NCBI GenBank assembly: GCA_938002655.1
Contig: CALLAC010000010.1
Span: forward strand, 1-64,000
DNA: 64,000 nucleotides
From: an uncultured Cytophagales bacterium
GTDB taxonomy: Bacteria; Bacteroidota; Bacteroidia; Cytophagales; Thermonemataceae
Reading direction: 5' to 3'
The notes under the pieces are model-generated. The model had not been told where the DNA came from. It did not search any database and saw only the letters and a program-made list of their open reading frames with translations. A program made the position numbers and the translations under genes. Below, piece after piece: positions 17,510-26,751 of the stretch (position 1 is the first letter of the stretch; each line of letters starts with the position of its first letter).

Positions 17510-19003
17510 ATGCCTACACTACGCCGTTTAGCTTCTGATACCATTTGGTATGGCTTGAGCAACATCGTTAGTCGTTTTGCTAATTATCTGCTTACACCTA
17601 TTCATACGAAAATTTTTTTACCACAAGAATATGGCGTTATTGGTGATTTGTACGTTTATGTAGCTTTTCTGAATGTGATTTATACCTTTGGCACAGAAAC
17701 CTCTTACTTTCGCTATGCAAGCGACATAGGCGAACAGAAAATATACAACCAAAATTTTACTTCTCTGATTTTATACAGCACCATTCTTTCAGGGCTGATA
17801 ATTCTTTTTGCCTCACCTATTGCAAATGCTTTGGAATATCCAGGCAAAGAAAAATACATCGTATATTTAGGCTTACTAATGGCAGTAGATACGCTTTTGA
17901 GCTTGCCTTTTGCTCGCTTACGTTGGCTCAAAAAACCACGCTTGTTTGCTTTCGCCAAATTTTTTAACATCACTTTATACATTCTACTGAACATATTTTT
18001 TTTATGGTTTTGCAAAGACGTAGCCGAAGGCAAATATCTAAATTTCTTACAAAATTTTATGCTCGCTTGGTTCAACCCAAAAGATTTGGTAGGCTATGTG
18101 TTTCTTGCTCAATTACTTGCAAATGCTCCGCTTCTTTGGCTTTTGCGTAAAGAAATTTGGAACTATCAGCCTACTTGGGATAAAGATTTAGCTAAAAGAG
18201 TATTTTTATACAGCTATCCGCTTGTAATTTTAGGTTTGGCAGGTACGCTCAATACAACTGCCGATAGGTTTTTTATTAAGAACTATTTGCCTGATAGTTT
18301 TGGAAACCAACAACATATTTTGGGAGTATATTTTGCTTGTATCAAATTTTCAGTTTTTATTTTAGTACTCATTCAAGGATACAGATATGCGGCAGAACCT
18401 TTTTTCTTTTCCAAAGCTAAAGATAAAAACGCCCCCGCACTACTTGCCAAAGCTATGGAATACTTTGTGGCAGTAGCTTGCCTTTCGGTAATTTTGGTAA
18501 GTCTGAATATCGATTGGCTAAAATACCTGCTTCTGCGTAACAGAGCCTACGACGAAGGGCTTATCATTGTTCCTACGTTTCTTTTTGCTAATCTTTTCTT
18601 GGGCATTTACTACAACCTAACGGCTTGGTTCAAAATAGCTGATAAAACACAATATGGCACTTATATTTCACTGATTGGAGCAGTAATTACCATTATTGGC
18701 AATTTGGGTTGGCTTCCTGTGCTAGGTATTTTAGGTTCGGCGGTAGCGAGTTTGGTAACATACAGCTCTATGACCTTTCTTTGCTATTATTGGGGGCAAA
18801 AATTTTATCCTGTGCCTTATCGGGTATGGTTAATTTTGGGTTATATAGCTTTTTCTGCCCTTTTGGTATGGGGGGGAAATAGTTTGGTATTTGAAAACAC
18901 TTGGCTGAATATTTTAATCAAAAACCTGCTGATTATACCTTTCGTAGGCGTATTTCTGCTTGTAGAATGGCAAAACCTAAAAAAGCTAAAAATATTCCGA
19001 TAA
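17510..19003 (+). CDS. Polysaccharide/lipid-linked oligosaccharide flippase (MATE/MOP superfamily)
   Basis: A 497-residue membrane protein with about 14 hydrophobic segments. The start LRRLASDTIWYGLSNIVSRF and the charged loop THIFLPQEYG-type sequence (KIFLPQEYGVIGDLY) are characteristic of Wzx/RfbX-type oligosaccharide flippases of Bacteroidota. It would move undecaprenyl-linked sugar units across the inner membrane for O-antigen, capsule or exopolysaccharide. No polymerase or glycosyltransferase is adjacent, although gmd, a UDP-sugar dehydrogenase and two glycosyltransferases occur elsewhere in the window. A role in peptidoglycan precursor flipping is less likely. Confidence 0.87.
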   Translation: MPTLRRLASDTIWYGLSNIVSRFANYLLTPIHTKIFLPQEYGVIGDLYVYVAFLNVIYTFGTETSYFRYASDIGEQKIYNQNFTSLILYSTILSGLIILFASPIANALEYPGKEKYIVYLGLLMAVDTLLSLPFARLRWLKKPRLFAFAKFFNITLYILLNIFFLWFCKDVAEGKYLNFLQNFMLAWFNPKDLVGYVFLAQLLANAPLLWLLRKEIWNYQPTWDKDLAKRVFLYSYPLVILGLAGTLNTTADRFFIKNYLPDSFGNQQHILGVYFACIKFSVFILVLIQGYRYAAEPFFFSKAKDKNAPALLAKAMEYFVAVACLSVILVSLNIDWLKYLLLRNRAYDEGLIIVPTFLFANLFLGIYYNLTAWFKIADKTQYGTYISLIGAVITIIGNLGWLPVLGILGSAVASLVTYSSMTFLCYYWGQKFYPVPYRVWLILGYIAFSALLVWGGNSLVFENTWLNILIKNLLIIPFVGVFLLVEWQNLKKLKIFR

Positions 19004-19087
19004 TGCTGAATAAACCTGTTTCTTACGTGCTGTTTCCGAACTTTTAAGAATAAACTAACGTTTGCTTTTTGCAGATAGAAGCTATTT

Positions 19088-20122
19088 ATGGAAAAGAAAG
19101 ATATTCGCAGTTTGAAGCTGGAAGATTTGCAAAACTTTTTGGCAGAGCAAAAAGAGCCACTTTTTCGTGGCAAGCAAATTTACGAATGGCTTTGGCAAAA
19201 AAAAGCTGAAAATTTTGAGCAAATGACTAACCTGCCTATTGCTCTGCGAAATTTACTTCAAGAAAATTTTGCTATTCATAAAATTTCGGTGCATCAGAGG
19301 CAAATAAGCCAAGATGGCACTATTAAGTATTCGTTCAAACTTTTTGATAATCGCTTGGTAGAAGGAGTTTTGATACCTACATCTACGCGTATGACCGCCT
19401 GCATCTCTTCGCAAGTAGGGTGTTCGCTAGATTGTAAGTTTTGTGCCACAGGCTATATGAAGCGAGAGCGTAATCTAGAGCCTTATGAAATTTATGAGCA
19501 AGTAGCAACTATTGCCCAAGAAGCTGAAATTTATTATCAAAAACCGCTAACTAACATTGTTTTTATGGGAATGGGTGAGCCACTGCTCAACTATCAAAAT
19601 GTACTCAAAGCCATTGATAAAATCACTTCTCCCGATGGATTGGGAATGTCTTACAAACGAATTACACTCTCCACAGCAGGCATAGGGAAAATGATTATGA
19701 AGCTGGCCGATGACGGTTTCAAGTGCAATTTAGCTCTTTCGCTTCATGCCGCCAATGACGAAAAACGCAGCCAAATCATGTCTATCAACGACTCTAACCG
19801 CCTCCCTATCTTACGTGATGCCCTCAAATATTATTTTTCCAAAACCAAAAATCCTATCACTTACGAATACATTGTTTTTCAAGACTTCAACGATACCCTC
19901 CAAGATGCTGAAGAGCTCTATCGTTTTACCAAGCACGTACCCTCCAAAGTGAATATTATTGAGTACAATCCTATCAGCGAAGCCAGCTTTGTAAATACGG
20001 ATAGCTCTCGTTTAGAGCGTTTTGTAGCTTATTTGCGTCAGCAAGGTGTAGTAGTCAAGATTCGTAAGAGCCGAGGTAAAGATATTGATGCCGCTTGCGG
20101 ACAGCTCGCAGGGAAAAATTAA
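19088..20122 (+). CDS. rlmN: Dual-specificity 23S rRNA/tRNA adenine-C2 methyltransferase RlmN
   Basis: A 344-residue radical-SAM enzyme that methylates C2 of A2503 in 23S rRNA and A37 in some tRNAs. The iron-sulfur cysteines are 112, 116 and 119 in VGCSLDCKFCATG. FMGMGEPLLNY is the SAM-binding GE motif and NLALSLHAANDEKR is conserved. The C-terminal catalytic Cys is in IDAACGQLAG, at about 337. The N-terminal 90 residues form the HhH-like rRNA-binding domain (FRGKQIYEWLWQK). The last 4 bases overlap the convergent ABC transporter gene. Confidence 0.97.
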   Translation: MEKKDIRSLKLEDLQNFLAEQKEPLFRGKQIYEWLWQKKAENFEQMTNLPIALRNLLQENFAIHKISVHQRQISQDGTIKYSFKLFDNRLVEGVLIPTSTRMTACISSQVGCSLDCKFCATGYMKRERNLEPYEIYEQVATIAQEAEIYYQKPLTNIVFMGMGEPLLNYQNVLKAIDKITSPDGLGMSYKRITLSTAGIGKMIMKLADDGFKCNLALSLHAANDEKRSQIMSINDSNRLPILRDALKYYFSKTKNPITYEYIVFQDFNDTLQDAEELYRFTKHVPSKVNIIEYNPISEASFVNTDSSRLERFVAYLRQQGVVVKIRKSRGKDIDAACGQLAGKN

Positions 20123-21903
20123 GATATCTCCTCTGTTTGTAATTGCTTTTCATACAATTCTCGGTAAATACCTTTCTGAGCAAGCAAACTTTCGTGTGTG
20201 CCTTGTTCTACGATTTCGCCTTTATCCAATACGATAATTTTATCAGCAAGTTTGGCAGAAGATACCCGATGCGAAATGATGATAGTAGTACGATTTTGCA
20301 TAATTTCTTGCAACTGACGCAGAATAGCATTTTCTGTTTTGGTATCTACCGCCGAAAGGCAGTCATCAAGCAGTAAAATAGTAGGGTTTTTAATCAAGGC
20401 TCTGGCAATAGATACTCGCTGTTTCTGCCCGCCTGAAAGCGTAATGCCCCTCTCTCCTACAATAGTTTGAAATTTCTGCGGAAATTGCATAATATTTTCA
20501 TATACATCAGCCCAACGAGCCGCTTGTTCTATTTCTTGCTCAGTAGCATTGGGCGAGCCAAAAGCAATATTATTACGAATAGTATCTGAAAAAAGAAAAA
20601 CATCTTGCGGTACATAGCCTATTTGTCTTCGCAAATGCGAAACTTCGTATGCTTCAATAGGAATATCATCAATAAAAATTTTACCCTCTGTGGCATCATA
20701 CATTCGGCAGAGTAAATTGGCAATGCTTGTTTTACCCGAACCTGTACTACCCAAAATAGCAAGCGATTCATTAGGTTTTACTTCAAAACTAACGTTTTTA
20801 AGAGCCTCAATCCCTGTATTGGTATAAGTAAGAGATACATTTTCAAAAACAATGTGCCCACGAATAGTTTTACGAATATTTTGCAAAGAAACAATATCTG
20901 TTTTTACTGCTAAAAATTCATTGATACGCCCTTGCGAAACTGCCGCTTTCTGAATGATACTGGCTATCCAGCCCAGCGAAGTTACAGGCCAAATCATCAT
21001 ATTCAGATATAGCACAAATTCGGCGATATTTCCTTTCGTGAGCCTGCCTGCAATTACTTCTAAGCCACCCACATACACTACTAAAATATTACTCAAGCCA
21101 ATCAGAGCCAGTACCAAAGGATAAAAAAATGCCTCCACCTTTACCAAACGAAGCGATTGTTTGCGATAACGTTCGGTTTCTATTGAAAATTGTTTTTCGG
21201 AATCTTTTTCTCGGGCAAAGGCTTTCAGCACTCGTATTCCCGAAAAAGCCTCTTGCACAAAAGAAGAAAGCAAAGATAGACTTTTCTGAATTTGCTCCGA
21301 ACGGCTATTGATAAGGTTATTTACAAAATAAATACTTACAGAAAGAATAGGCAAAGGAAGAAGCGTGTAGAGCGTAAGTTTGTAATCTACGGCAAACATA
21401 TAGGGTATCACCATTGCAAAAACTGCAATTAGGTTGATGCCATACATAATGCCAGGTCCCAGATACATTCTTACTTGGCTCACATCTTCCGAGATACGAG
21501 CCATCAGGTCGCCTGTTTGGTTCTGACGATAAAAATTGAGTGGTAAAGTTTGATAATGCCTGTAAATTTCGTCTTTCAAATCATACTCAATAAAACGCGA
21601 CATTACAATCAGCGTCTGACGCACCAAAAACAGAAAAAAACCTCGCAATAGTGCCATTAGAAGAATAATAACACCGTAAATGAGAATATTGAAAGAGAAG
21701 ATTTTTTCTATCACCTGTTGGCTTTCAAAGCCTTTGAACAGAAAGTACCAGTCTATGGTTTCTTCTACGGCATTGAAGGCATAACGCACAACTTGGGCAG
21801 GTAAAATAAGGAAAAAGTTGGAAATAATTGTGAATACTATGCCAAAAATCAGCAGGTGTTTGTATTTGTAGAGATATTTGTTGAGGTAACGTAATGAGCT
21901 CAT
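20119..21903 (-). CDS. ABC exporter, fused permease/ATPase (MsbA-like)
   Basis: A 594-residue half-transporter. The membrane domain (about 15-320) has six segments. The nucleotide-binding domain (about 350-594) has Walker A LGSTGSGKTSIANLL, Q-loop IGYVPQDVFLFSDT, signature ITLSGGQKQRVSIARAL, Walker B TILLLDDCLSAVD and switch histidine IIISHRVSS. All ATPase residues are present. As a homodimer it would export a lipid, peptide or drug; MsbA-type lipid A flipping or multidrug export are the usual options. It is monocistronic, with a hairpin separating it from upstream gmd. Confidence 0.92.
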   Translation of the reverse strand: MSSLRYLNKYLYKYKHLLIFGIVFTIISNFFLILPAQVVRYAFNAVEETIDWYFLFKGFESQQVIEKIFSFNILIYGVIILLMALLRGFFLFLVRQTLIVMSRFIEYDLKDEIYRHYQTLPLNFYRQNQTGDLMARISEDVSQVRMYLGPGIMYGINLIAVFAMVIPYMFAVDYKLTLYTLLPLPILSVSIYFVNNLINSRSEQIQKSLSLLSSFVQEAFSGIRVLKAFAREKDSEKQFSIETERYRKQSLRLVKVEAFFYPLVLALIGLSNILVVYVGGLEVIAGRLTKGNIAEFVLYLNMMIWPVTSLGWIASIIQKAAVSQGRINEFLAVKTDIVSLQNIRKTIRGHIVFENVSLTYTNTGIEALKNVSFEVKPNESLAILGSTGSGKTSIANLLCRMYDATEGKIFIDDIPIEAYEVSHLRRQIGYVPQDVFLFSDTIRNNIAFGSPNATEQEIEQAARWADVYENIMQFPQKFQTIVGERGITLSGGQKQRVSIARALIKNPTILLLDDCLSAVDTKTENAILRQLQEIMQNRTTIIISHRVSSAKLADKIIVLDKGEIVEQGTHESLLAQKGIYRELYEKQLQTEEIS

Positions 21904-21940
21904 CAGAATTTGCCAAAAATCAAAAAATTATACCCAAAAC

Positions 21941-21968
21941 GTCAATATCACATCAAGAGGATATTGAC
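21941..21968 (-). terminator. Hairpin downstream of gmd
   Basis: GTCAATATC at 21941-21949 pairs perfectly with GATATTGAC at 21960-21968 around a 10-base loop. On the minus strand it follows the gmd stop by about 40 bases and runs into GTTTTGG. On the plus strand it is followed by CCTTTTTC, a better T-tract, but no plus-strand gene ends here. Confidence 0.55.
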
Positions 21969-22008
21969 CTTTTTCTTGCGAAATAACGCTTCAAAGAAAG
22001 ACTTTGTT

Positions 22009-23121
22009 TTATTCATAATAGTTTTTTACTTGAAAACCTTGCTGTTTGATGGCTAAATCTTTACGGAACAACTCTAAATCGGCTTGTACCATATCTTTCA
22101 CAAGGTTTCGAAGGGTATGTTTAGGCTTCCAGCCCAGTAGTTTTTCAGCTTTGGTAGCATCGCCAATGAGCAAATCCACTTCCGTAGGACGGAAATAACG
22201 TTTATCTACGGCTATTACTTCGCTACCTACTGCAATAGGAAATTCAGGATTGCAAGACTCTGATACTATGCCTACTTCCTCTACCCCCTTACCTCTAAAC
22301 TCCAAAGTTACACCGACTTCTTCAAAAGCCATACGGGCAAAATCTCGTACCGAAGTCGTTTTACCTGTGGCAATGACGAAATCTTCGGGAGTATGATGTT
22401 GGAGAATCAAGTACATTGCCTCTACATAGTCTTTGGCATGTCCCCAATCGCGTTTGGCGTCCAGATTGCCTAAATAGATTTTATCTTGCAAGCCCAAAGC
22501 AATACGAGCCACCCCACGCGTTATTTTACGAGTAACAAAAGTTTCACCTCGCAAAGGTGATTCGTGATTGAAAAGAATACCATTGCAAGCAAACATATTG
22601 TAAGCCTCACGATAATTTACCGTTATCCAGTAAGCATACAATTTGGCTGCTGCATACGGAGAACGAGGGTAAAAAGGTGTTTTTTCGTTCTGTGGGATTT
22701 CCTGCACCTTGCCATACAGCTCAGAAGTAGAGGCTTGGTAAATTTTGGTTTTTTCGGTAAGTCCTAAAATGCGTACCGCTTCCAAAACGCGTAAAGTACC
22801 CAAGGCATCTACATCAGCAGAATATTCGGGCTCATCAAAACTTACTTTTACATGAGACATTGCCCCCAAGTTGTAGATTTCATCAGGTTGAACCTGCTGA
22901 ATAATGCGAATAATATTTGTAGCATCTGCCAAATCCCCATAATGCAGATATAGTTTAATATCCTTTTCGTGAGGGTCTTGGTAAATATCGTCTATTCTTT
23001 CGGTATTGATAAGCGAGCTACGGCGTTTGATACCATGCACTTCGTAGCCTTTGCTCAAAAGAAAACGGGTAAGATACGCCCCATCTTGCCCTGTAATGCC
23101 TGTAATGAGAGCTTTTTTCAT
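22009..23121 (-). CDS. gmd: GDP-mannose 4,6-dehydratase
   Basis: A 370-residue short-chain dehydrogenase-fold enzyme that makes GDP-4-keto-6-deoxymannose, the precursor of GDP-fucose and related 6-deoxy sugars for surface glycans. The NADP site is [14 protein letters not shown]. The catalytic Thr/Glu-Tyr-Lys set lies in [12 protein letters not shown] and [13 protein letters not shown], and [17 protein letters not shown] is family-specific. The start is the ATG at 23121; an in-frame TTG at 23133 would add four residues. The fcl/wcaG reductase that normally follows gmd is not adjacent. It is divergent from the TonB-C gene, with about 100 bases between. Confidence 0.96.
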   Translation of the reverse strand: MKKALITGITGQDGAYLTRFLLSKGYEVHGIKRRSSLINTERIDDIYQDPHEKDIKLYLHYGDLADATNIIRIIQQVQPDEIYNLGAMSHVKVSFDEPEYSADVDALGTLRVLEAVRILGLTEKTKIYQASTSELYGKVQEIPQNEKTPFYPRSPYAAAKLYAYWITVNYREAYNMFACNGILFNHESPLRGETFVTRKITRGVARIALGLQDKIYLGNLDAKRDWGHAKDYVEAMYLILQHHTPEDFVIATGKTTSVRDFARMAFEEVGVTLEFRGKGVEEVGIVSESCNPEFPIAVGSEVIAVDKRYFRPTEVDLLIGDATKAEKLLGWKPKHTLRNLVKDMVQADLELFRKDLAIKQQGFQVKNYYE

Positions 23122-23137
23122 AAGATTTTTCAATGTT

Positions 23138-23168
23138 TTTGCAAAATTAGAAAATTTACTTAATTTTG
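23138..23168 (+). promoter_or_regulatory. Promoter of the TonB-C protein gene
   Basis: TTTG at 23138-23141 and TAATTTTG at 23161-23168, separated by 19 bases, are a full match to the Bacteroidota pattern. The -7 box covers the alternative TTG start at 23166, supporting the ATG at 23220 as the true start. Confidence 0.7.
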
Positions 23169-23219
23169 GATACTTTGGAAAGAAATTTGCTTACATTTAT
23201 CAAAACTATTGTTGCAATT

Positions 23220-23612
23220 ATGAAAAGATACGCACTAATTTTTAGCTTGGGACTGCTTATAGCTGTTGTAGCAAGCCATGCTCTCTGTGCCCAACCCGAA
23301 CCGCTTAAATCTGCCGAAGTAATGCCTGAACCCATAGGCGGCTTGAAGGCTTTTTACGATTACATCAAATCCAACCTTAAATATCCCGAAGAAGCACGAG
23401 CTAAAAACATTCAAGGACGCGTACACGTTACTTTTGTCGTAGAACCCGATGGCTCACTAACCAATATACAAGTTACCAAAGGTTTGGGCGGAGGCTGCGA
23501 TGAAGAAGCCATTCGTCTTATCAAAAATGCTCCCAAATGGCAACCAGGCAAGCACAATGGTGTACCTGTACGTGTAGAAGTAACCAGACCTATCACATTT
23601 GAGTTGAAATAG
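23220..23612 (+). CDS. Secreted TonB C-terminal-domain protein
   Basis: A 130-residue protein with a cleavable signal peptide (MKRYALIFSLGLLIAVVASH, cleavage near LCAQ). A single TonB C-terminal domain follows (about 45-130): LKYPEEARAKNIQGRVHVTF, VVEPDGSLTNIQVTKGLGGG and CDEEAIRLIKNAPKWQPGK. It lacks the membrane anchor and proline-rich arm of a true TonB, so it is unlikely to transduce energy by itself. Such free domains are common in Bacteroidota, often fused to M56/BlaR proteins, and may bind outer-membrane partners. The ATG at 23220 is preferred over a TTG 18 codons upstream because of the promoter position and the signal peptide. Confidence 0.88.
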   Translation: MKRYALIFSLGLLIAVVASHALCAQPEPLKSAEVMPEPIGGLKAFYDYIKSNLKYPEEARAKNIQGRVHVTFVVEPDGSLTNIQVTKGLGGGCDEEAIRLIKNAPKWQPGKHNGVPVRVEVTRPITFELK

Positions 23613-23656
23613 CCCTCATTTAGATAATTTTTTGTATTTTTGCTAAAAGCAAAAGT

Positions 23657-24229
23657 ATGAAAATTGGTTTGTTTTTTGGTTCTTTCAATCCTATACACAT
23701 AGGGCATCTGATAATTGCCAATACGATGGCAGAAAATACCGATTTGCGGGAAGTTTGGTTTGTCATTTCGCCACACAATCCGCATAAGAAAAAAGAAAGC
23801 CTTTTACATGCCTTCGACCGCTACGATATGGTTGAAAAAGCTATTTACGATAATCCTCGCCTGCGTGCTTGCGACATAGAATTTCATTTGCCACAACCCA
23901 GCTATACCATTCATACTCTTGCCCATTTGCAAGAAAAATATCCTCAGAAGCAGTTTGCCCTCATTATGGGAAGCGATAATCTTATGAATTTCAAGAATTG
24001 GAAAAATTATGAAAAAATTTTGGAATATTACGAGTTGTATGTGTATCCACGCCCTCAAACCCCTGCTACCGAATTTGATAATCACTCTAAAATAAAATGG
24101 ATAAAGGCTCCGCTAATGGATATTTCGGCAACTTACCTACGCGAGTGCATACGTCAAGGCAAATCTATACGTTATCTTGTACCCGAAGCTGTGGCAGAGC
24201 TAATCCAACGCAAAAAGTTTTACCAATGA
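23657..24229 (+). CDS. nadD: Nicotinate-nucleotide adenylyltransferase
   Basis: A 190-residue enzyme converting nicotinate mononucleotide and ATP to deamido-NAD in NAD synthesis. The nucleotidyltransferase signature GLFFGSFNPIHIGHLIIAN holds the HxGH motif. PHNPHKKK and the C-terminal ISATYLRECIRQG (the ISxTxxR motif) complete the family. A TATTTTTG box lies at 23635-23642, 15 bases before the ATG, without a well-spaced -33 box. The stop overlaps the ATG of the downstream oxyR-type gene (ATGA), suggesting translational coupling. Confidence 0.96.
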   Translation: MKIGLFFGSFNPIHIGHLIIANTMAENTDLREVWFVISPHNPHKKKESLLHAFDRYDMVEKAIYDNPRLRACDIEFHLPQPSYTIHTLAHLQEKYPQKQFALIMGSDNLMNFKNWKNYEKILEYYELYVYPRPQTPATEFDNHSKIKWIKAPLMDISATYLRECIRQGKSIRYLVPEAVAELIQRKKFYQ

Positions 24230-25164
24230 ATTTGCAACAATTAGAATACATTTTGGCAGTTGATAAATTCAAAAATTTCAGCAAAGCCGCCGATTACTGC
24301 AATGTTACGCAAGCCACTTTGAGTGCTATGGTTAAAAAGTTGGAAGAAGAACTTGGCGTTATTCTTTTTGATAGAAAATCGCAACCTATCGTAACTACCG
24401 AAATAGGCAAGGAAATCCTTTCAGAAGCTCAAAAGGTGCTACTACATACCGAAAAAATTTTAGACATTGCCCAAAAAGATAAAAAGCAAATTGCAGGCAA
24501 AGCCAAAATTGGAATTATTCCTACCATAGCAGGCTCATTACTGCCCAAAATATTTCACCCTATTTTAGAAAAATTACCTCATTTGGTATTAGAGGTAAAA
24601 GAATTTACTACCGAAAATATTATTCGCAAATTGCGAGAGGGCAGTTTGGATATGGGCATTTTGGCAACCCCTCTGAACCATACTGATATTGAGGAAGAGA
24701 TTTTATTTTATGAAATGCTTATCATTTATGGAAAAACACCCAATAGTAAAGAATATTTGGTTTCCACAGAGTTAGAAAATGAAAAGTTTTGGCTTTTAGA
24801 GGAGGGCAATTGTTTGCGAAATCAGTCCATAGAGCTTTGCAATTTACGAAAGTCGGAATATTTGCCCAAAAATCTTTTTTTTGAAGCTAGTTCCTTTGAT
24901 ACTTTACTGAATATGGTAGACCAGCTCGGCGGGCTCACCCTCATACCTGAACTATACTTCCAAACCCTACCCGAAAATCGGAAACAGAAAACTGCTTTTT
25001 TTCAGAAACCTATTCCTGTACGTGAAGTAAGTTTGGTATATTATCGCCCTTTTGCCAAAATAAGCACTATCCAAGCTCTTGCCGAAATTATCAGGCAAAG
25101 CATTACACCAATACTCATGAGCAGTAACTATCGGAAAAATGATTTGATTATTTTGCCTGTGTAA
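24226..25164 (+). CDS. oxyR: Hydrogen peroxide-responsive LysR regulator OxyR
   Basis: A 312-residue LysR-type regulator. The winged helix is at the N-terminus (MNLQQLEYILAVDKFKNFSK, then AADYCNVTQATLSAMVKKLE) and the sensor domain covers about 92-300. Cys196 and Cys205 in LLEEGNCLRNQSIELCNLRK have the spacing of the redox pair Cys199/Cys208 of E. coli OxyR, which argues for peroxide sensing through a disulfide. The start at 24226 overlaps the nadD stop. A far-upstream in-frame start would add 43 residues translated out of frame through nadD and is rejected. No katA, ahpC or dps target gene is adjacent. The 3' end overlaps the convergent NlpC/P60-like gene by 17 bases. Confidence 0.92.
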   Translation: MNLQQLEYILAVDKFKNFSKAADYCNVTQATLSAMVKKLEEELGVILFDRKSQPIVTTEIGKEILSEAQKVLLHTEKILDIAQKDKKQIAGKAKIGIIPTIAGSLLPKIFHPILEKLPHLVLEVKEFTTENIIRKLREGSLDMGILATPLNHTDIEEEILFYEMLIIYGKTPNSKEYLVSTELENEKFWLLEEGNCLRNQSIELCNLRKSEYLPKNLFFEASSFDTLLNMVDQLGGLTLIPELYFQTLPENRKQKTAFFQKPIPVREVSLVYYRPFAKISTIQALAEIIRQSITPILMSSNYRKNDLIILPV

Positions 25165-25801
25165 GCATTTTTTTGGGAATATCACGCTCCCATTTACGGC
25201 AAATTGTGCCTTCGCAACGCACCAGCATCCAATTATTTTGCAAAGCCATTGCCAGCAAACGCTTACGAAGTTTGCGAGGATAAAATATTTTACGAGAAAT
25301 CTTAGAGCGTCTATGACGTTTCATTATGCCCATTTGAGCCAGCACATCATAAGTTGCCGCCGCACAACGCATTCCAAAGAAGGCATAATCGTAAGGAGTT
25401 TCTTGTAAGTATTTTTGAGCTACCTGCTGAAAAATTTGTTTTTGTTTTTCATCAATAGGAATATACACCACTACTTTTTTCATTTTTTCGGTATCTCCAC
25501 CCAAAATAGAATAAAACTCGTTGTAAGAAGAAAGCAAATACATGCTGTGTTTGTTTTTGGCATTCGGAAAGATATGAAACGAGCCTTTTCGGGTAAAATT
25601 AAGGATTTGATTGCTATCCAGCCCCAACCCCACGTGCCCGCCCAAGATACCTCCAAACCATCGTTTTTCTGTTTTTTTGAATTTTTTAGCAGGTTTTGAA
25701 CCATACAAGAAATGCACTTGCAAATATATCTCTTCTGGTAGCTCTTGGGCAAAAAGAAGTGAAAAAGGCAAAATCAGCAAGAATAAGATGAGGTTTTTCA
25801 T
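25148..25801 (-). CDS. Exported protein with possible permuted NlpC/P60 (YiiX-like) fold
   Basis: A 217-residue protein with a signal peptide (MKNLILFLLILPFSLLFAQ). His56 in GGILGGHVGLGLD and Cys146 in YAFFGMRCAAATYDVL resemble the His-before-Cys order of circularly permuted papain-fold proteins, which cleave or bind lipids or peptidoglycan-type amides. This reading is by eye and the enzyme may be inactive. The C-terminal 60 residues are very basic (MKRHRRSKISRKIFYPRKLR). The start at 25801 is chosen for the signal peptide; a longer frame to 25894 lacks one. The gene ends 17 bases inside the convergent oxyR. Confidence 0.65.
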   Translation of the reverse strand: MKNLILFLLILPFSLLFAQELPEEIYLQVHFLYGSKPAKKFKKTEKRWFGGILGGHVGLGLDSNQILNFTRKGSFHIFPNAKNKHSMYLLSSYNEFYSILGGDTEKMKKVVVYIPIDEKQKQIFQQVAQKYLQETPYDYAFFGMRCAAATYDVLAQMGIMKRHRRSKISRKIFYPRKLRKRLLAMALQNNWMLVRCEGTICRKWERDIPKKMLTQAK

Positions 25802-25900
25802 AGTTTTGAGCAATAGAATGCTTCTAAAAGTGTCTTTCATTATTTGCAAATTTCCCGAAAGATGCACACTTTCGAGAAATTTTGCAATAGCCATACAGCT

Positions 25901-26647
25901 TTAATATACGTGCTGACCGCCATTGATAGAGTAATTTGCCCCTGTAATAAAGCTGGCTTTTTCGGAAGCAAGGAAAGAAACTAAATAAGCAATTTCTTCT
26001 GTTCCGCCGAGCCTACCCACAGGTATTTGAGCAATAATTTGGTTACGCACATCTTCGCGTACAGCCATTACCATATCGGTTGCAATATAGCCAGGCGAAA
26101 TGGTATTGACAGTAATACCTTTGGAAGCCACTTCCATAGCAAGAGTTTTAGTAAAGCCATGCATACCTGCTTTGGCAGCAGAGTAATTGGCTTGCCCAAA
26201 TTGCCCTCTTTGCCCATTTACCGAAGAAATGTTGATAATTCTACCGTAGCCTCTCTCCCGCATACCTTCAATTATGTGGCGAGTGCAATTGAAAACACTG
26301 TAAAGATTAGTTTTCAGCACTGCATCCCAATCTTCGTAAGTCATCTTATGGAAAGGCTTATCACGCGTAATACCTGCATTGTTCACAAGTACATCAATAG
26401 GTCCGATTTCGGCTTCAATTTTTTTAATCATTTCACCACAAGAAGCAAAATCGCTTACATCGGCATAAAAGCAATCGAACTCAAAACCTTCTGCTTTCAT
26501 TTTTTCTTGCCAGCCTTTGAGTTTGTCGGGGTTGCGATAGTGAGCACAAACACGATAGCCATCTCTCTGCAATTGCTGGCACATAGCTGTGCCCAAGCCC
26601 CCTGTGGCTCCAGTAACAAGAGCTACACGTTTTCCATTTTTATCCAT
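25901..26647 (-). CDS. phaB: Acetoacetyl-CoA reductase, PhaB-type short-chain dehydrogenase
   Basis: A 248-residue NADPH-dependent SDR. The cofactor motif is ALVTGATGGLGTAMC and NNAGITRD is conserved. The catalytic Ser-Tyr-Lys lies in INISSVNGQRGQFGQANYSA followed by AKAG, and the C-terminus ends SINGGQHVY. The details (VNGQRGQFGQANY, MTYEDWDAVL, GGQH) match PhaB/PhbB rather than housekeeping FabG, a second copy of which lies at 46185. PhaB makes (R)-3-hydroxybutyryl-CoA for polyhydroxybutyrate. No PHA synthase or thiolase is adjacent, so a different 3-ketoacyl-CoA substrate is possible. Confidence 0.82.
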   Translation of the reverse strand: MDKNGKRVALVTGATGGLGTAMCQQLQRDGYRVCAHYRNPDKLKGWQEKMKAEGFEFDCFYADVSDFASCGEMIKKIEAEIGPIDVLVNNAGITRDKPFHKMTYEDWDAVLKTNLYSVFNCTRHIIEGMRERGYGRIINISSVNGQRGQFGQANYSAAKAGMHGFTKTLAMEVASKGITVNTISPGYIATDMVMAVREDVRNQIIAQIPVGRLGGTEEIAYLVSFLASEKASFITGANYSINGGQHVY

Positions 26648-26751
26648 AATAGTAAAAGTTTAGGGTTTGCGTTTTGTTACAAAACTAATCATCTATACTA
26701 ATTTTTCAAGATTTTTTTGCATTTTTTTACTAAAAAAGTTTTTATAGTTTT

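Noticed and set aside
26027-26701. 224-codon plus-strand open frame
   Set aside because: Antisense to the PhaB-type reductase, with no recognisable domain or start signal.
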